From contig DTUY01000420.1 in the NCBI GenBank assembly GCA_012963885.1, forward strand, positions 22,321 through 86,320: a stretch of DNA of 64,000 nucleotides. The letters run 5' to 3'. Below the pieces are notes generated by a model. That model was not told the origin of the DNA. It saw only the letters and a program-made list of their open reading frames with translations, and made no database searches. The position numbers and the translations under genes were made by a program. Below are positions 54,828 to 62,835 of this stretch, one piece after another. Origin of the DNA: Candidatus Poribacteria bacterium (lineage in GTDB: Bacteria; Poribacteria; WGA-4E; UBA9662). Positions within the stretch are counted from its first letter, which is position 1, and each line of letters opens with the position of its first letter.

Positions 54828-55275
54828 ATTTTCTCTTGATCAAGTTCTAGAGATTCGTCGGAATGTTGAGACACAGCGTCAAGGTGAGTTTGCCCAAGCG
54901 CTGCATGTTATCGATGAGAATACAGGGATTCTGAGAGGTATTGAAGAAAATCAACAGAGATCTTTAGAACGTTATCATATTCATCAGCAGACTGGCATTC
55001 AGCCAAGTGAGTGTATCCAGTATCACCAATACTTTCACGCGCTTGAAGCTAGTATCAACCAGCAAAATGAAAATATTGAACTTTTACAAGAAGAAGCGGA
55101 GAAAAAAAGAGAGCGTTTGGAAGAAGCGTTGCGTGATAAGCTAGTTATTGAAGAGTTAAAAAAAGAGAATCTGCGGGATTTCCAAAAAAGGCTTTCAAGA
55201 GCTGAACAAATGCTTATTGACGATACGAGTACAATTACTTATAATTATAAATTCGGAAGTCGTTCTGGAAATTAA
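54814..55275 (+). CDS. fliJ: Flagellar export protein FliJ
   Basis: 153 residues of charged coiled coil: YKFSLDQVLEIRRNVETQRQGEFAQALHVIDE at the start and LLQEEAEKKRERLEEALRDKLVIEELKKENLRDFQKRLSRAEQ at the end. This is the FliJ pattern, a soluble chaperone for the export gate. It begins inside the last codons of fliI, as is common. Confidence 0.88.
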   Translation: MKKYKFSLDQVLEIRRNVETQRQGEFAQALHVIDENTGILRGIEENQQRSLERYHIHQQTGIQPSECIQYHQYFHALEASINQQNENIELLQEEAEKKRERLEEALRDKLVIEELKKENLRDFQKRLSRAEQMLIDDTSTITYNYKFGSRSGN

Positions 55276-55309
55276 TATCATCTGGTATAGTTTGCTGGAG
55301 TAAGTTTAG

Positions 55310-56041
55310 ATGTCTAAAAAGATACTTATAATTGGTGGATCGACGGTTGCGGCTCTTTTAGTTATTCTGTTAGTGGTGGTATTCATATGGCCCAAGCCTT
55401 TTGCTGGAGACAAGGAAGATGCTTCAGGAAATGGGAGCGTATTAGATTTGGGAGACGCTCTAAGTTCATCCATGGAATTTGCACGACGTCAGAACCAACT
55501 GGAAACACTAAGAGAGATACTCAATCGAGAAAGAGAATCGCTTGATGCAATCTCGCAGAAGTTGAAAGAACAAGAAGAAAGAATAGAGCAAAAACGGAAA
55601 GATATTGAGCAGAGGAGGGCTGATCTCGCACAGTCACAGGGGGTTCTCGGCGATAAACAAATTGCCTTGGCGCAAGAGAGTCGGACGTTAAATGAGCGGG
55701 AAAGGGAACTTGAGGTACGTGAGAAGAAGATTATCAACTTTGAAAGGGAACAAGAGGAAAAGAAACCCGTTCCTGCTCCGAAGGTGTCTTTTGATGAAGA
55801 GGCAAAAGCCCGGGCACACAAAAAAATGGCTCGTGGTTTTTCAAGCATGCGACCAAAGGATGTGGCAAGTCTCCTAACGGTGATGATGCAGAAGGGGGAT
55901 GAAGGACATGCAGATGCTATCAGCTTATTAAAGAAAACGAGTCCTGATCTGAAAATGCGGATTCTTTCAGCTTTGGCTAAGGACAATATTACTATGGCGG
56001 CTGAATTAACCCAAACCCTGATGATGCCTGCGACAGATTAA
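55310..56041 (+). CDS. MotE-like membrane-anchored coiled-coil protein
   Basis: 243 residues: an N-terminal membrane helix (ILIIGGSTVAALLVILLVVVFIW), a long coiled coil (MEFARRQNQLETLREILNRERESLDAISQKLKEQEERIEQKRKDIEQRRADL to EREQEEKK), then a small helical domain (RGFSSMRPKDVASLLTVMMQKGDEGHADAISLLKKTSPDLKMRILSAL) like the MgtE N-terminal fold. Such proteins, called MotE where studied, lie after fliJ and act as motility chaperones for MotB-linked proteins. That role is inferred here. Confidence 0.7.
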   Translation: MSKKILIIGGSTVAALLVILLVVVFIWPKPFAGDKEDASGNGSVLDLGDALSSSMEFARRQNQLETLREILNRERESLDAISQKLKEQEERIEQKRKDIEQRRADLAQSQGVLGDKQIALAQESRTLNERERELEVREKKIINFEREQEEKKPVPAPKVSFDEEAKARAHKKMARGFSSMRPKDVASLLTVMMQKGDEGHADAISLLKKTSPDLKMRILSALAKDNITMAAELTQTLMMPATD

Positions 56042-56068
56042 CTCACCGTGTTCTGGAGAGATCCTGAA

Positions 56069-56314
56069 ATGATAGAGTTAACTCGGATTGATGATAGCAA
56101 GTTAATGCTGAATGCCGAGTTGATCAAATGGCTTGAAGGAATGCCGAGAACAACGACAATTACTTTGGTTACAGAAAATAAGTTGATGGTCAAAGAGACG
56201 GTAACCGAGATTGTGAGGAAAGTTGTTGACTATAAACGTCTAGTTAATATCTATCAACAGGAATCAAACTTAGAAAATCAAGTTACTGACGCAATAGATG
56301 CAATTAAAGAATAG
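56069..56314 (+). CDS. flbD: FlbD-family flagellar protein
   Basis: 81 residues: MIELTRIDDSKLMLNAELIKWLEGMPRTTTITLVTENKLMVKETVTEIVRKVVDYKRLVNIY, the small conserved FlbD family found before motA in many genomes. Its function is poorly known and it differs from the Caulobacter regulator of the same name. The ATG at 56069 follows GGAGAG; the open frame starts at a GTG further upstream. Confidence 0.88.
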   Translation: MIELTRIDDSKLMLNAELIKWLEGMPRTTTITLVTENKLMVKETVTEIVRKVVDYKRLVNIYQQESNLENQVTDAIDAIKE

Positions 56315-56327
56315 AGGTCACTAGAAA

Positions 56328-57107
56328 ATGCCGAATACGATTATAGGCTTTATAATTACAACCGTTGCTATTGTTGGTGGAATGGTGATGTCTGGAGGTG
56401 TCGGACAATTTATTGATATGCCTTCGGTGTTTATTGTTATTGTGGGTGCGATGGGGGTGACTTTTGCCAGCGGCTCGTTTAGACAATTCATGAACGCCAT
56501 GGGAGCCATGCCCAAGATTTTCACCCCTATTAATTGGCCCTATGCTGAAACCATCAAACAGTTCCGGGAGATGGCTGCTGTCCTCCGAAGAGAAGGGCCA
56601 ATGGGATTGCAGAGCATTGAGATTGATGACGATCTAATGGAATTCGGTACCCAGTTAATCCTTGGGGGCGTTGCGGAATCGGGGGAGTTGGCCAAACAGC
56701 TAGACCCAAGACTATCCCAAGTCAAAATGGATTCTTCAACAAACCAGGTAGTTTGGGTGGCATTTGGTGGTTTCGCTCCAGCATATGGTATGGCGGGAAC
56801 GCTGATTGGTCTGGTAGCTATGCTCGGTTCCTTGGACGATCCGGGGTCAATCGGTCCAAAGATGGCCGTAGCGTTAATCACGACTTTGTATGGCACGCTG
56901 GTTGCCAACATGATTTGCCTTCCAATCGCCAATAAAATTGCAGTCAATACGTCAGAGGAAGTCGCGTATAAAGATATGATCGTTTCTGGGATGATCACCT
57001 TGCTTGACGCTCCGGATCCGGACGGCCTAGTTGACATGATGATGGCCCGTGTGCCTCTAGGTATTTATGAGGAAGTCAACGCCGAAGCCCGTGCTGAAGC
57101 TGGATAA
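56328..57107 (+). CDS. motA: Flagellar motor stator protein MotA (PomA-like)
   Basis: 259 residues, four membrane helices with a cytoplasmic loop. Marks: IGFIITTVAIVGGMVMSGGVGQFIDMPSVFIVIVGAMGVTFASG at the start and WVAFGGFAPAYGMAGTLIGLVAMLGSLDDPGSIGPKMAVALITTLYGTLVANMICLPIANKI. This last block has the Thr residues (AGT and ITTLYG) that line the ion path of Na+-driven PomA, and closely matches PomA-type rather than E. coli MotA. It is followed by motB after 26 bases. Confidence 0.93.
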   Translation: MPNTIIGFIITTVAIVGGMVMSGGVGQFIDMPSVFIVIVGAMGVTFASGSFRQFMNAMGAMPKIFTPINWPYAETIKQFREMAAVLRREGPMGLQSIEIDDDLMEFGTQLILGGVAESGELAKQLDPRLSQVKMDSSTNQVVWVAFGGFAPAYGMAGTLIGLVAMLGSLDDPGSIGPKMAVALITTLYGTLVANMICLPIANKIAVNTSEEVAYKDMIVSGMITLLDAPDPDGLVDMMMARVPLGIYEEVNAEARAEAG

Positions 57108-57133
57108 ATCAAAGTCAATTTGAGGAGTATTCA

Positions 57134-57943
57134 ATGGGCGAAATAGAAGATTTACAAGCTGAACTTGCTGCAGTAGAACTAGAGAAATCCACTATGGTGG
57201 AAGGTTGGATGGCTACCTATGGTGACATGGTAACCCTTCTGCTGTGTTTCTTTGTCTTGTTGTTCGCTTTTGCAACTATTGATGTTCAAAAGTTTAGGGA
57301 ACTTGTTATCTCCTTGAAAGGGACCTTGGGTGTGCTGAATGAAGGGGAGCGTTTGTTTATGCCGGGTGACATTCCAAAACCGGAACCGAGTGCCGGCAAC
57401 CCCTCGCCTACTTCCCAGATGGCATCGCCAATTCCTCCCCCCCCGGGGCAAGCAAAGAAAGGAAACAAGGGAGAAGGGGATCAAACTGTTCGAGAGTCAT
57501 TCCAATCAGGTGCCGGCGAGGTACTTGTCCTTCCCCAAACCGCCAAGTTTGAAGAAGGGTCGGACGAACTCACCACAAATTTCAAACAAGTTCTGGATGA
57601 ACTGGTGCCTTTGATAAAAAGTTACAAGAATAACGAAGTGTCTGTCGTAGGCCATGCAGATCCAAGGCCGATTAGAAGTCCGATTGCTCGGTCTGATGGC
57701 TCTCAAGTTACTTCAAACTGGCAGTTGGCTGCAGACCGAGCCTACAAAGTTATCGAATACCTTGTCAAGGAGAAAGGAATTCCCGAAGAGAGGTTTTCAT
57801 TAGTTGCCTACTCAAGCCATAAGCTGGAAGCAAAGGATCTTGAAGATGAAGATGATTACCGACGCGTAGATATTATATTCCGTCCAAAATTTGATCCTAC
57901 GCAGATGGAATCGATCAGTGCCCTCCATGACAAGCAAAAATGA
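57134..57943 (+). CDS. motB: Flagellar motor stator protein MotB (PomB-like)
   Basis: 269 residues: a short cytoplasmic part, one membrane helix with the ion-binding Asp D31 (EGWMATYGDMVTLLLCFFVLLFAFATIDVQKFREL), a Pro-rich linker of about 40 residues (PSAGNPSPTSQMASPIPPPP), and a C-terminal OmpA-like peptidoglycan-binding domain (VSVVGHADPRPIRSPIARSDGSQVTSNWQLAADRAYKVIEYLV). The membrane helix resembles Na+-driven PomB (CFFVLLxxF, KFRE) more than the E. coli proton type. Confidence 0.94.
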   Translation: MGEIEDLQAELAAVELEKSTMVEGWMATYGDMVTLLLCFFVLLFAFATIDVQKFRELVISLKGTLGVLNEGERLFMPGDIPKPEPSAGNPSPTSQMASPIPPPPGQAKKGNKGEGDQTVRESFQSGAGEVLVLPQTAKFEEGSDELTTNFKQVLDELVPLIKSYKNNEVSVVGHADPRPIRSPIARSDGSQVTSNWQLAADRAYKVIEYLVKEKGIPEERFSLVAYSSHKLEAKDLEDEDDYRRVDIIFRPKFDPTQMESISALHDKQK

Positions 57944-58000
57944 TTGTGCGGAGGCAATTATACATTTCAATCTCAACATGGTTTAAGGAGATTCTTGATT

Positions 58001-58411
58001 ATGTCGTATGCTGGATTTAGGAGTGTTATATTATTAGTTCTTTTGGTTGGTTCTGTTTTGTTGCTGGCTGGTTGTGGAGGTGATGGTAAGATAAGTTATG
58101 GTTATTACGATCTCTCTGACGCTGTTATCGTTAACTATATTGATGGGGAGGGCAATAAAGGCTATGTCAGCTTGAAATTAACTGTGGAACTTCCTGAGGG
58201 GAATGTCGTTACAATAGGAACCATGTCACAGCGTATACGTCACGCTACCGTGTTATACCTCAAAAATCTATCGTCCGACGAGCTAACCAATTATATTGCC
58301 AATGATCAGGAAGCTTTAGCAGACGGTATTAAGGACGCCATGAGTGAGGAAACTAAGGCAGATAACCTTGCCATTGAGAGAATTTTGTTTCGCGACTTTG
58401 TAATGCAGTAA
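58001..58411 (+). CDS. fliL: FliL-like protein with lipoprotein signal
   Basis: 136 residues. The N-terminus (SVILLVLLVGSVLLLAGC) is a hydrophobic segment ending in a lipobox, L-A-G-C25, suggesting cleavage and lipidation rather than a plain FliL anchor. The rest is a FliL domain (GYVSLKLTVELPEGNVV to LFRDFVMQ, the family ending). The ATG at 58001 follows AAGGAG; the longer open frame starts just after motB. FliL surrounds the stator in other bacteria. Confidence 0.8.
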   Translation: MSYAGFRSVILLVLLVGSVLLLAGCGGDGKISYGYYDLSDAVIVNYIDGEGNKGYVSLKLTVELPEGNVVTIGTMSQRIRHATVLYLKNLSSDELTNYIANDQEALADGIKDAMSEETKADNLAIERILFRDFVMQ

Positions 58412-58428
58412 TTGCATAGGGATAATGG

Positions 58429-59550
58429 ATGGAAGAAAAAGTTAGCAGTGAGGAGTTAGACGCGTTATTTGGGGATGAGGAACCGGAAGAGGGCGAAGCC
58501 CCTGCTGGTGCCGAGGCTGGCGAAGAGGTGGAATCGGCAGATGATGCCGTTGTCGCTAGTGCTAATGGTCGCATAGTCAAATCCCATGATTGGGGCGAAA
58601 AGCGCCGATTAAGCAATGAGCAGATCCGCACCCTGCATGACATGCATGATCAGTTTGCTAAATCCTATGGTCCTGCTCTCGGTATTGAGTTGAAGAGGGA
58701 AGTGATGATGACTATGGAAAGCGAACCAAAGCAGATAAGCTACGGTGAGTATGTCGGGACGCTTCCCAATCCAACGTCTCTTACCCGTTTCATTCTGCCG
58801 CCTCTGGAAGGTACGGCGGTTTTGCATATGGACCTTAAACTGGCACTGGCGATTGTTGAGCGGGTGCTTGGTGGTAGAGGAGATCCAGTTGATGACGAAG
58901 ATCTAAGACCTGCGACTGTAATTGAAGAAAAAGTCGTCCAACGGGTGATGACAGATTTGCTTCAAGCGTTGCGAGCGGCATGGATTAGAGTTGTCGATTT
59001 TAAGCCGACTTTTACAACTTCAGAGTCGATTCCGTATTATTTGCAACTGTCTCAAATGGCTGATGATATTGTTATTGCTGTTAATTTCAAGGTTGTGATT
59101 AGCGACGAATTTGGTATCTTGCTTGAAAGCGATCTGTCAATCTGTTACCCATATATTCTTCTTCAGCCAATCGCATCAAGCCTTAAAGCTAGCCAGTTAT
59201 TTGGAAGTTCTTCCGGTGCAAGTTTAAGCGAGGAAATTCGAAATGGCCTTGAGAAAGTAAAGGCTCCAATCCGTTGTAATCTTGTTCGTGATAAGTTAAG
59301 GTTACAAGATCTGCTGGAGATGGAAATTGGTGATGTCTTAACATTTCGAACAAACTTGGAACAAGCATCTGAGGTCGTAATCGGCAAGACAAGCGTCTTT
59401 TGGGGACGTCCAGGAACCTTGGGACGGCGCTATGCCGTACGAGTCGAGTCTTTCATCTCGCCTGATGATCCAGCTTCCTCAACATTGGAAAGGGATGAAC
59501 CTATCCTTCAAAAAGAAACTGAGAAATCGAATATAGCGGAAGAGGAATAA
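58429..59550 (+). CDS. fliM: Flagellar motor switch protein FliM
   Basis: 373 residues. The N-terminal EEKVSSEELDALFGDEE is the CheY-P-binding motif, and a ~45-residue acidic linker follows. The middle CheC-like domain has LSNEQIRTLHDMHDQFAKSYGPALGIELKREV and the C-terminal SpoA domain has IRCNLVRDKLRLQDLLEMEIGDVLTFRTNLEQASEVVIGKTSVFWGRPGTLGRRYAVRVESFI. It interacts with FliG and FliN in the C-ring. Confidence 0.95.
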   Translation: MEEKVSSEELDALFGDEEPEEGEAPAGAEAGEEVESADDAVVASANGRIVKSHDWGEKRRLSNEQIRTLHDMHDQFAKSYGPALGIELKREVMMTMESEPKQISYGEYVGTLPNPTSLTRFILPPLEGTAVLHMDLKLALAIVERVLGGRGDPVDDEDLRPATVIEEKVVQRVMTDLLQALRAAWIRVVDFKPTFTTSESIPYYLQLSQMADDIVIAVNFKVVISDEFGILLESDLSICYPYILLQPIASSLKASQLFGSSSGASLSEEIRNGLEKVKAPIRCNLVRDKLRLQDLLEMEIGDVLTFRTNLEQASEVVIGKTSVFWGRPGTLGRRYAVRVESFISPDDPASSTLERDEPILQKETEKSNIAEEE

Positions 59551-59575
59551 TTTTAATTCAATTTGGGGAGATTAT

Positions 59576-59971
59576 ATGCATAAACCGATTCAGTACAGTA
59601 GAGTTCCATTTCCACAATTTACAGATCGCCATGTTGTGGCCCAAACAGATAACATGGCACAGCTTGAGCGAGTAAAAGTCGAAATCGCTGTTGAATTGGG
59701 TAAAGCTCGATTTGTGCTTGAGGATCTTTTAAAGTTAAAACCTGCTACCGATGATGTTGACCTCAATGATCCGGAAATGACAGCAACAGAGCGAAGTCAA
59801 TACGTTGTTAAACTCGACACGCAGATTGGTGAACCGGTGGACGTGCTAATAAACGATCGGGTTTTTGCACAAGGTGAAGTGGTTTCGACAAGTACCGGTC
59901 AATCTTATGGAGTAAGAGTTATCTCGATTCTCAACGAAGAGCAGCAAATTGCAGCACAGGCTAAGCGGTGA
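59576..59971 (+). CDS. fliN: Flagellar switch protein FliN, first copy with internal insert
   Basis: 131 residues: an N-terminal piece of about 25 residues, then the SpoA domain (AQLERVKVEIAVELGKARFVLEDLLKL and YVVKLDTQIGEPVDVLINDRVFAQGEVVSTSTGQSYGVRVISIL). About 20 residues are inserted between the two halves (PATDDVDLNDPEMTATERSQ). FliN forms the base of the C-ring. A second copy follows 35 bases later. Confidence 0.88.
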   Translation: MHKPIQYSRVPFPQFTDRHVVAQTDNMAQLERVKVEIAVELGKARFVLEDLLKLKPATDDVDLNDPEMTATERSQYVVKLDTQIGEPVDVLINDRVFAQGEVVSTSTGQSYGVRVISILNEEQQIAAQAKR

Positions 59972-60006
59972 TAGTGGAAATATATAAGGTGAAGGAGTAT
60001 GATTAA

Positions 60007-60327
60007 GTGAATGAAGAAGGTGTGGTGAAAGAAAAAGCAGGTCGGGATTTGAGTGAAAACTTAGCACAACTTACGAGGGTACCTGTCGAAGTTACGGTGG
60101 AGTTGGGACGGGCAGATCGGACAATTGGAGAGATCTTAGAGCTTGGTTCTGGTTCACTAATTGAGCTTGAATCAATTGTCGGAGAACCAGTTGATCTACT
60201 GGTAAACGGTCATTTTTTTGCCAAAGGAGAGGTTATCGCTATTGAAGAAGAAACTTATGGTTTGCGAATTACGTCGATTATCTCAGAGGATGATAAGCTG
60301 AACCGTCTAAGCGAAATGTTCCAGTAA
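60007..60327 (+). CDS. fliN: Flagellar switch protein FliN, second copy
   Basis: 106 residues with an uninterrupted SpoA domain: LAQLTRVPVEVTVELGRADRTIGEILELGSGSLIELESIVGEPVDLLVNGHFFAKGEVIAIEEETYGLRITSII. This is the more standard FliN of the pair. The start is GTG with AAGGAG 10 bases upstream. The two copies differ enough to suggest separate roles or a FliN/FliY-type hetero-ring. Confidence 0.9.
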   Translation: MNEEGVVKEKAGRDLSENLAQLTRVPVEVTVELGRADRTIGEILELGSGSLIELESIVGEPVDLLVNGHFFAKGEVIAIEEETYGLRITSIISEDDKLNRLSEMFQ

Positions 60328-60411
60328 TCCTAAATGGATTTATGAACTTGAAAGGCTTGATTCCCTGTTTCCATAAGATACCGTCACCCAATCCCTGATT
60401 TTGCAAGGTTC

Positions 60412-60948
60412 ATGAGAGGCTATCTTGTTGCACTACTTTTTTTCCTCCCGGCCTTGTTTGTTTCTATGGCAGATTCTCAAGCTGATTTGCCCTCTGAAAA
60501 CGAGTTAAAAAATGATACCGCCAAAGAACCTTTCCTACCTCGACGACCAACAGATTCGCCACCATCAGAAAACAATACCCCAGTAAGACTCTTCACTTTC
60601 AGTAGAATTTTTGCTATAGTTTTTGTACTCATATTCAGCATTGCGGTTATCTATTTGTTGGGATTTTTGCTGAAACGCAATATGTTCCGCTCTCAAAGTT
60701 CACTGAGTGCTCAAGGGAGTTTTCGTGTTATAGGTCACCTTTATTTGAATCCCAAGCAGATTCTCTATTTAATTGAAGTGGCCGATCGTGTCCTCGTCAT
60801 TTCGGCAACGGAAAACAGCATCAGTACGTTGTCGGAAATCACAGACGCAGAAATTGTCGAATCTTTGAGAACAGGATTTGTGGCCCACGATTTTCAAGGA
60901 ACGAATTTCATTCAGTACTTAAAACGGATGGTAGGGAAGACAAATTGA
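60412..60948 (+). CDS. fliO: Flagellar biosynthesis protein FliO
   Basis: 178 residues: a signal peptide (MRGYLVALLFFLPALFVSMADS), a Pro/Ser-rich stretch, a membrane helix (IFAIVFVLIFSIAVIYLLGFLL) and a small C-terminal domain (GSFRVIGHLYLNPKQILYLIEVADRVLVISATENSISTLSEI) typical of FliO, the assembly factor for FliP. It lies directly before fliP. Confidence 0.85.
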   Translation: MRGYLVALLFFLPALFVSMADSQADLPSENELKNDTAKEPFLPRRPTDSPPSENNTPVRLFTFSRIFAIVFVLIFSIAVIYLLGFLLKRNMFRSQSSLSAQGSFRVIGHLYLNPKQILYLIEVADRVLVISATENSISTLSEITDAEIVESLRTGFVAHDFQGTNFIQYLKRMVGKTN

Positions 60949-60976
60949 TTGTTATCTTCCTACCAGCTTAGTTGGC

Positions 60977-61756
60977 ATGCGTATAGGAAAATATCTGTTT
61001 TTCCTTATCATATTTGTCTTGTTAATTTCAGGGACAGCGAAAGAAGTTTTATCTCAAAATAGAACTATCACCATCCCTCGAATTCCGCTTGGTCTTAGCG
61101 ATATCGAGGAACCTAGTGAAGTTGCCACAACTCTTGAAATACTCTTCTTTATTACCATATTAACATTGGCACCAACCATTGTGTTAATGATGACTTCTTT
61201 CACTAGAATTGTGATTGTACTTTCATTCGTTCGGCAAGCGGTTGGATTGCAGCAAATTCCAGCTTCTCAGGTTATAATTGGGTTGGCACTTTTTATGACA
61301 CTTTTTTTAATGCAGCCGATTGGATCGAAAATCTACACAGAATCGCTCAGGCCATATTTGGATGAAGAACTGGGTATTCAGGAAGCGTTCCCAATTGCAG
61401 TTGGCGCGATGCGAGAATTCATGTTTAACCAAACTCGAAAAAAGGATCTACAACTTTTCCATTCCATTGCAAGCGGAAATCAGCCAGCATATGATAAGTC
61501 CGACATCAGCACTTTAACCCTAATTCCAGCATTTGTTATCAGCGAACTAAATACGGCGTTTCAAATGGCGTTTTTAATTTATATTCCATTTTTGATACTT
61601 GATTTGGTCATGGCGAGTATCCTGATGTCGTTAGGGTTGCTCCTATTGCCGCCCGTTCTCATTTCGCTTCCGTTTAAGCTGGTTTTGTTTGTTGCCATCG
61701 ATGGATGGAATATCCTAGTGACTTCACTTCTGAGAAGCTTTAACATGCCGATGTAG
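60977..61756 (+). CDS. fliP: Flagellar export gate protein FliP
   Basis: 259 residues. A cleavable signal peptide is followed by FITILTLAPTIVLMMTSFTRIVIVLSFVRQAVGLQQIPASQVIIGLALFMTLFLMQPI, then EFMFNQTRKKDLQLF and LIPAFVISELNTAFQMAFLIYIPFLILDLVMASILMSLG. These are strongly conserved FliP blocks. Core of the export gate with FliQ and FliR. Confidence 0.97.
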   Translation: MRIGKYLFFLIIFVLLISGTAKEVLSQNRTITIPRIPLGLSDIEEPSEVATTLEILFFITILTLAPTIVLMMTSFTRIVIVLSFVRQAVGLQQIPASQVIIGLALFMTLFLMQPIGSKIYTESLRPYLDEELGIQEAFPIAVGAMREFMFNQTRKKDLQLFHSIASGNQPAYDKSDISTLTLIPAFVISELNTAFQMAFLIYIPFLILDLVMASILMSLGLLLLPPVLISLPFKLVLFVAIDGWNILVTSLLRSFNMPM

Positions 61757-61766
61757 GAGATTAAAA

Positions 61767-62036
61767 ATGACACCTGAACAAATTGTTGGTGTTGGTAAAG
61801 AAGCGCTTTTTATTGCTATACAGATTGCAGGCCCGATACTTTTGATTGGTCTAGTGCTTGGTTTGGTAATTAGTATTTTTCAGGCGGTAACGCAAATTCA
61901 AGAGATGACGCTAACTTTCGTGCCAAAACTGGCTGCACTTGTGATCATCGTGTTACTGGCAGGAAAATCTATCGCCGCATTGATGATGAATTATACGACT
62001 CGTGTGATACAAACCTTGCCAGAAATGATAGGATAG
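61767..62036 (+). CDS. fliQ: Flagellar export gate protein FliQ
   Basis: 89 residues, two membrane helices (ALFIAIQIAGPILLIGLVLGLVISIFQAVTQIQEMTLTFVPKLAALVIIVLLAG), an exact FliQ match in length and layout. An AGGAG site precedes the ATG; fliR follows 3 bases after the stop. Confidence 0.96.
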   Translation: MTPEQIVGVGKEALFIAIQIAGPILLIGLVLGLVISIFQAVTQIQEMTLTFVPKLAALVIIVLLAGKSIAALMMNYTTRVIQTLPEMIG

Positions 62037-62039
62037 ATT

Positions 62040-62822
62040 TTGGGTCTATATGACGCCTTCCCGGATCAGGTTGCAGTGTTTATACTGGTCATGATGAGAA
62101 CCGGGGCAGTCATATTCTCTGCTCCGGTTTTTGGCAGTCCAAATGTCCCTGCTCAGATCAAAGCAGCAACCACCGTTCTCTTCAGTTTGAGTCTTTTTCC
62201 GTTGATTGATATTCCAGACCAGCCAATTGGATTGGATACGCTTGAGTTTATTCTGTATGCGCTTAGGGAGTCGCTGGTGGGTTTATTGTTTGGGTTTATT
62301 GTTTCATTATTCATGAATAGTTTCTTTATTGCTGGACAAACGATAGATACGCAGATGGGGATTGGGATCACGAATATTATTGATCCTGTTTTAAGAACTA
62401 ATATTCCGACTATGGGGCAAATTTGGTTTTTGGTAGCTACGCTAATTTTTCTAGCCATTGGTGGCCCTTATTACATGATTAAGTCGTTGCTTTGGAGTTA
62501 CGAGGTTCTCCCATTAAATAGTCTGAAGTTACCAAGTACTTACGGTGCTGGCCTATTGCGATTTTCCGCTGATATGTGGCTAGTGGGACTGAAGATTGGT
62601 GCGCCTGCAATCGGCACCTTGTTGTTAACAATGATTGGCGTTGGAGTCATAGCTAAATCGGTGCCACAGATGAACGTGTTTATTGTCGGTTTCCCACTTA
62701 CCTTATCGGTTGGCATATTAACCGTTTACCTGTCCATGTTCTGGTTTCAGCCATTGGTGGAGGACTTGTTTGTTGATCTCTTTAAAAGTATAGGGTTTTT
62801 CTTCAGTTCCGGTAGTATTTAA
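62040..62822 (+). CDS. fliR: Flagellar export gate protein FliR
   Basis: 260 residues with five or six membrane helices. Marks: VAVFILVMMRTGAVIFSAPVFGSPNVPAQIKAATTVLFSLSLFPL, ALRESLVGLLFGFIVSLFMNSFFIAGQTIDTQMGIGITNIIDPV and IGAPAIGTLLLTMIGVGVIAKSVPQMNVFIVGFPLTLSVGI. The start is a TTG 3 bases after fliQ; the next ATG in this frame is too far inside the first helix. Confidence 0.95.
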   Translation: MGLYDAFPDQVAVFILVMMRTGAVIFSAPVFGSPNVPAQIKAATTVLFSLSLFPLIDIPDQPIGLDTLEFILYALRESLVGLLFGFIVSLFMNSFFIAGQTIDTQMGIGITNIIDPVLRTNIPTMGQIWFLVATLIFLAIGGPYYMIKSLLWSYEVLPLNSLKLPSTYGAGLLRFSADMWLVGLKIGAPAIGTLLLTMIGVGVIAKSVPQMNVFIVGFPLTLSVGILTVYLSMFWFQPLVEDLFVDLFKSIGFFFSSGSI

Positions 62823-62835
62823 TTGAGAGCTTGTT

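Noticed and set aside
55489..55986. Cys/Ser-rich minus-strand frame in the MotE-like gene
   Set aside because: Antisense of a Glu/Arg-rich coiled coil, which explains the Ser/Phe composition.
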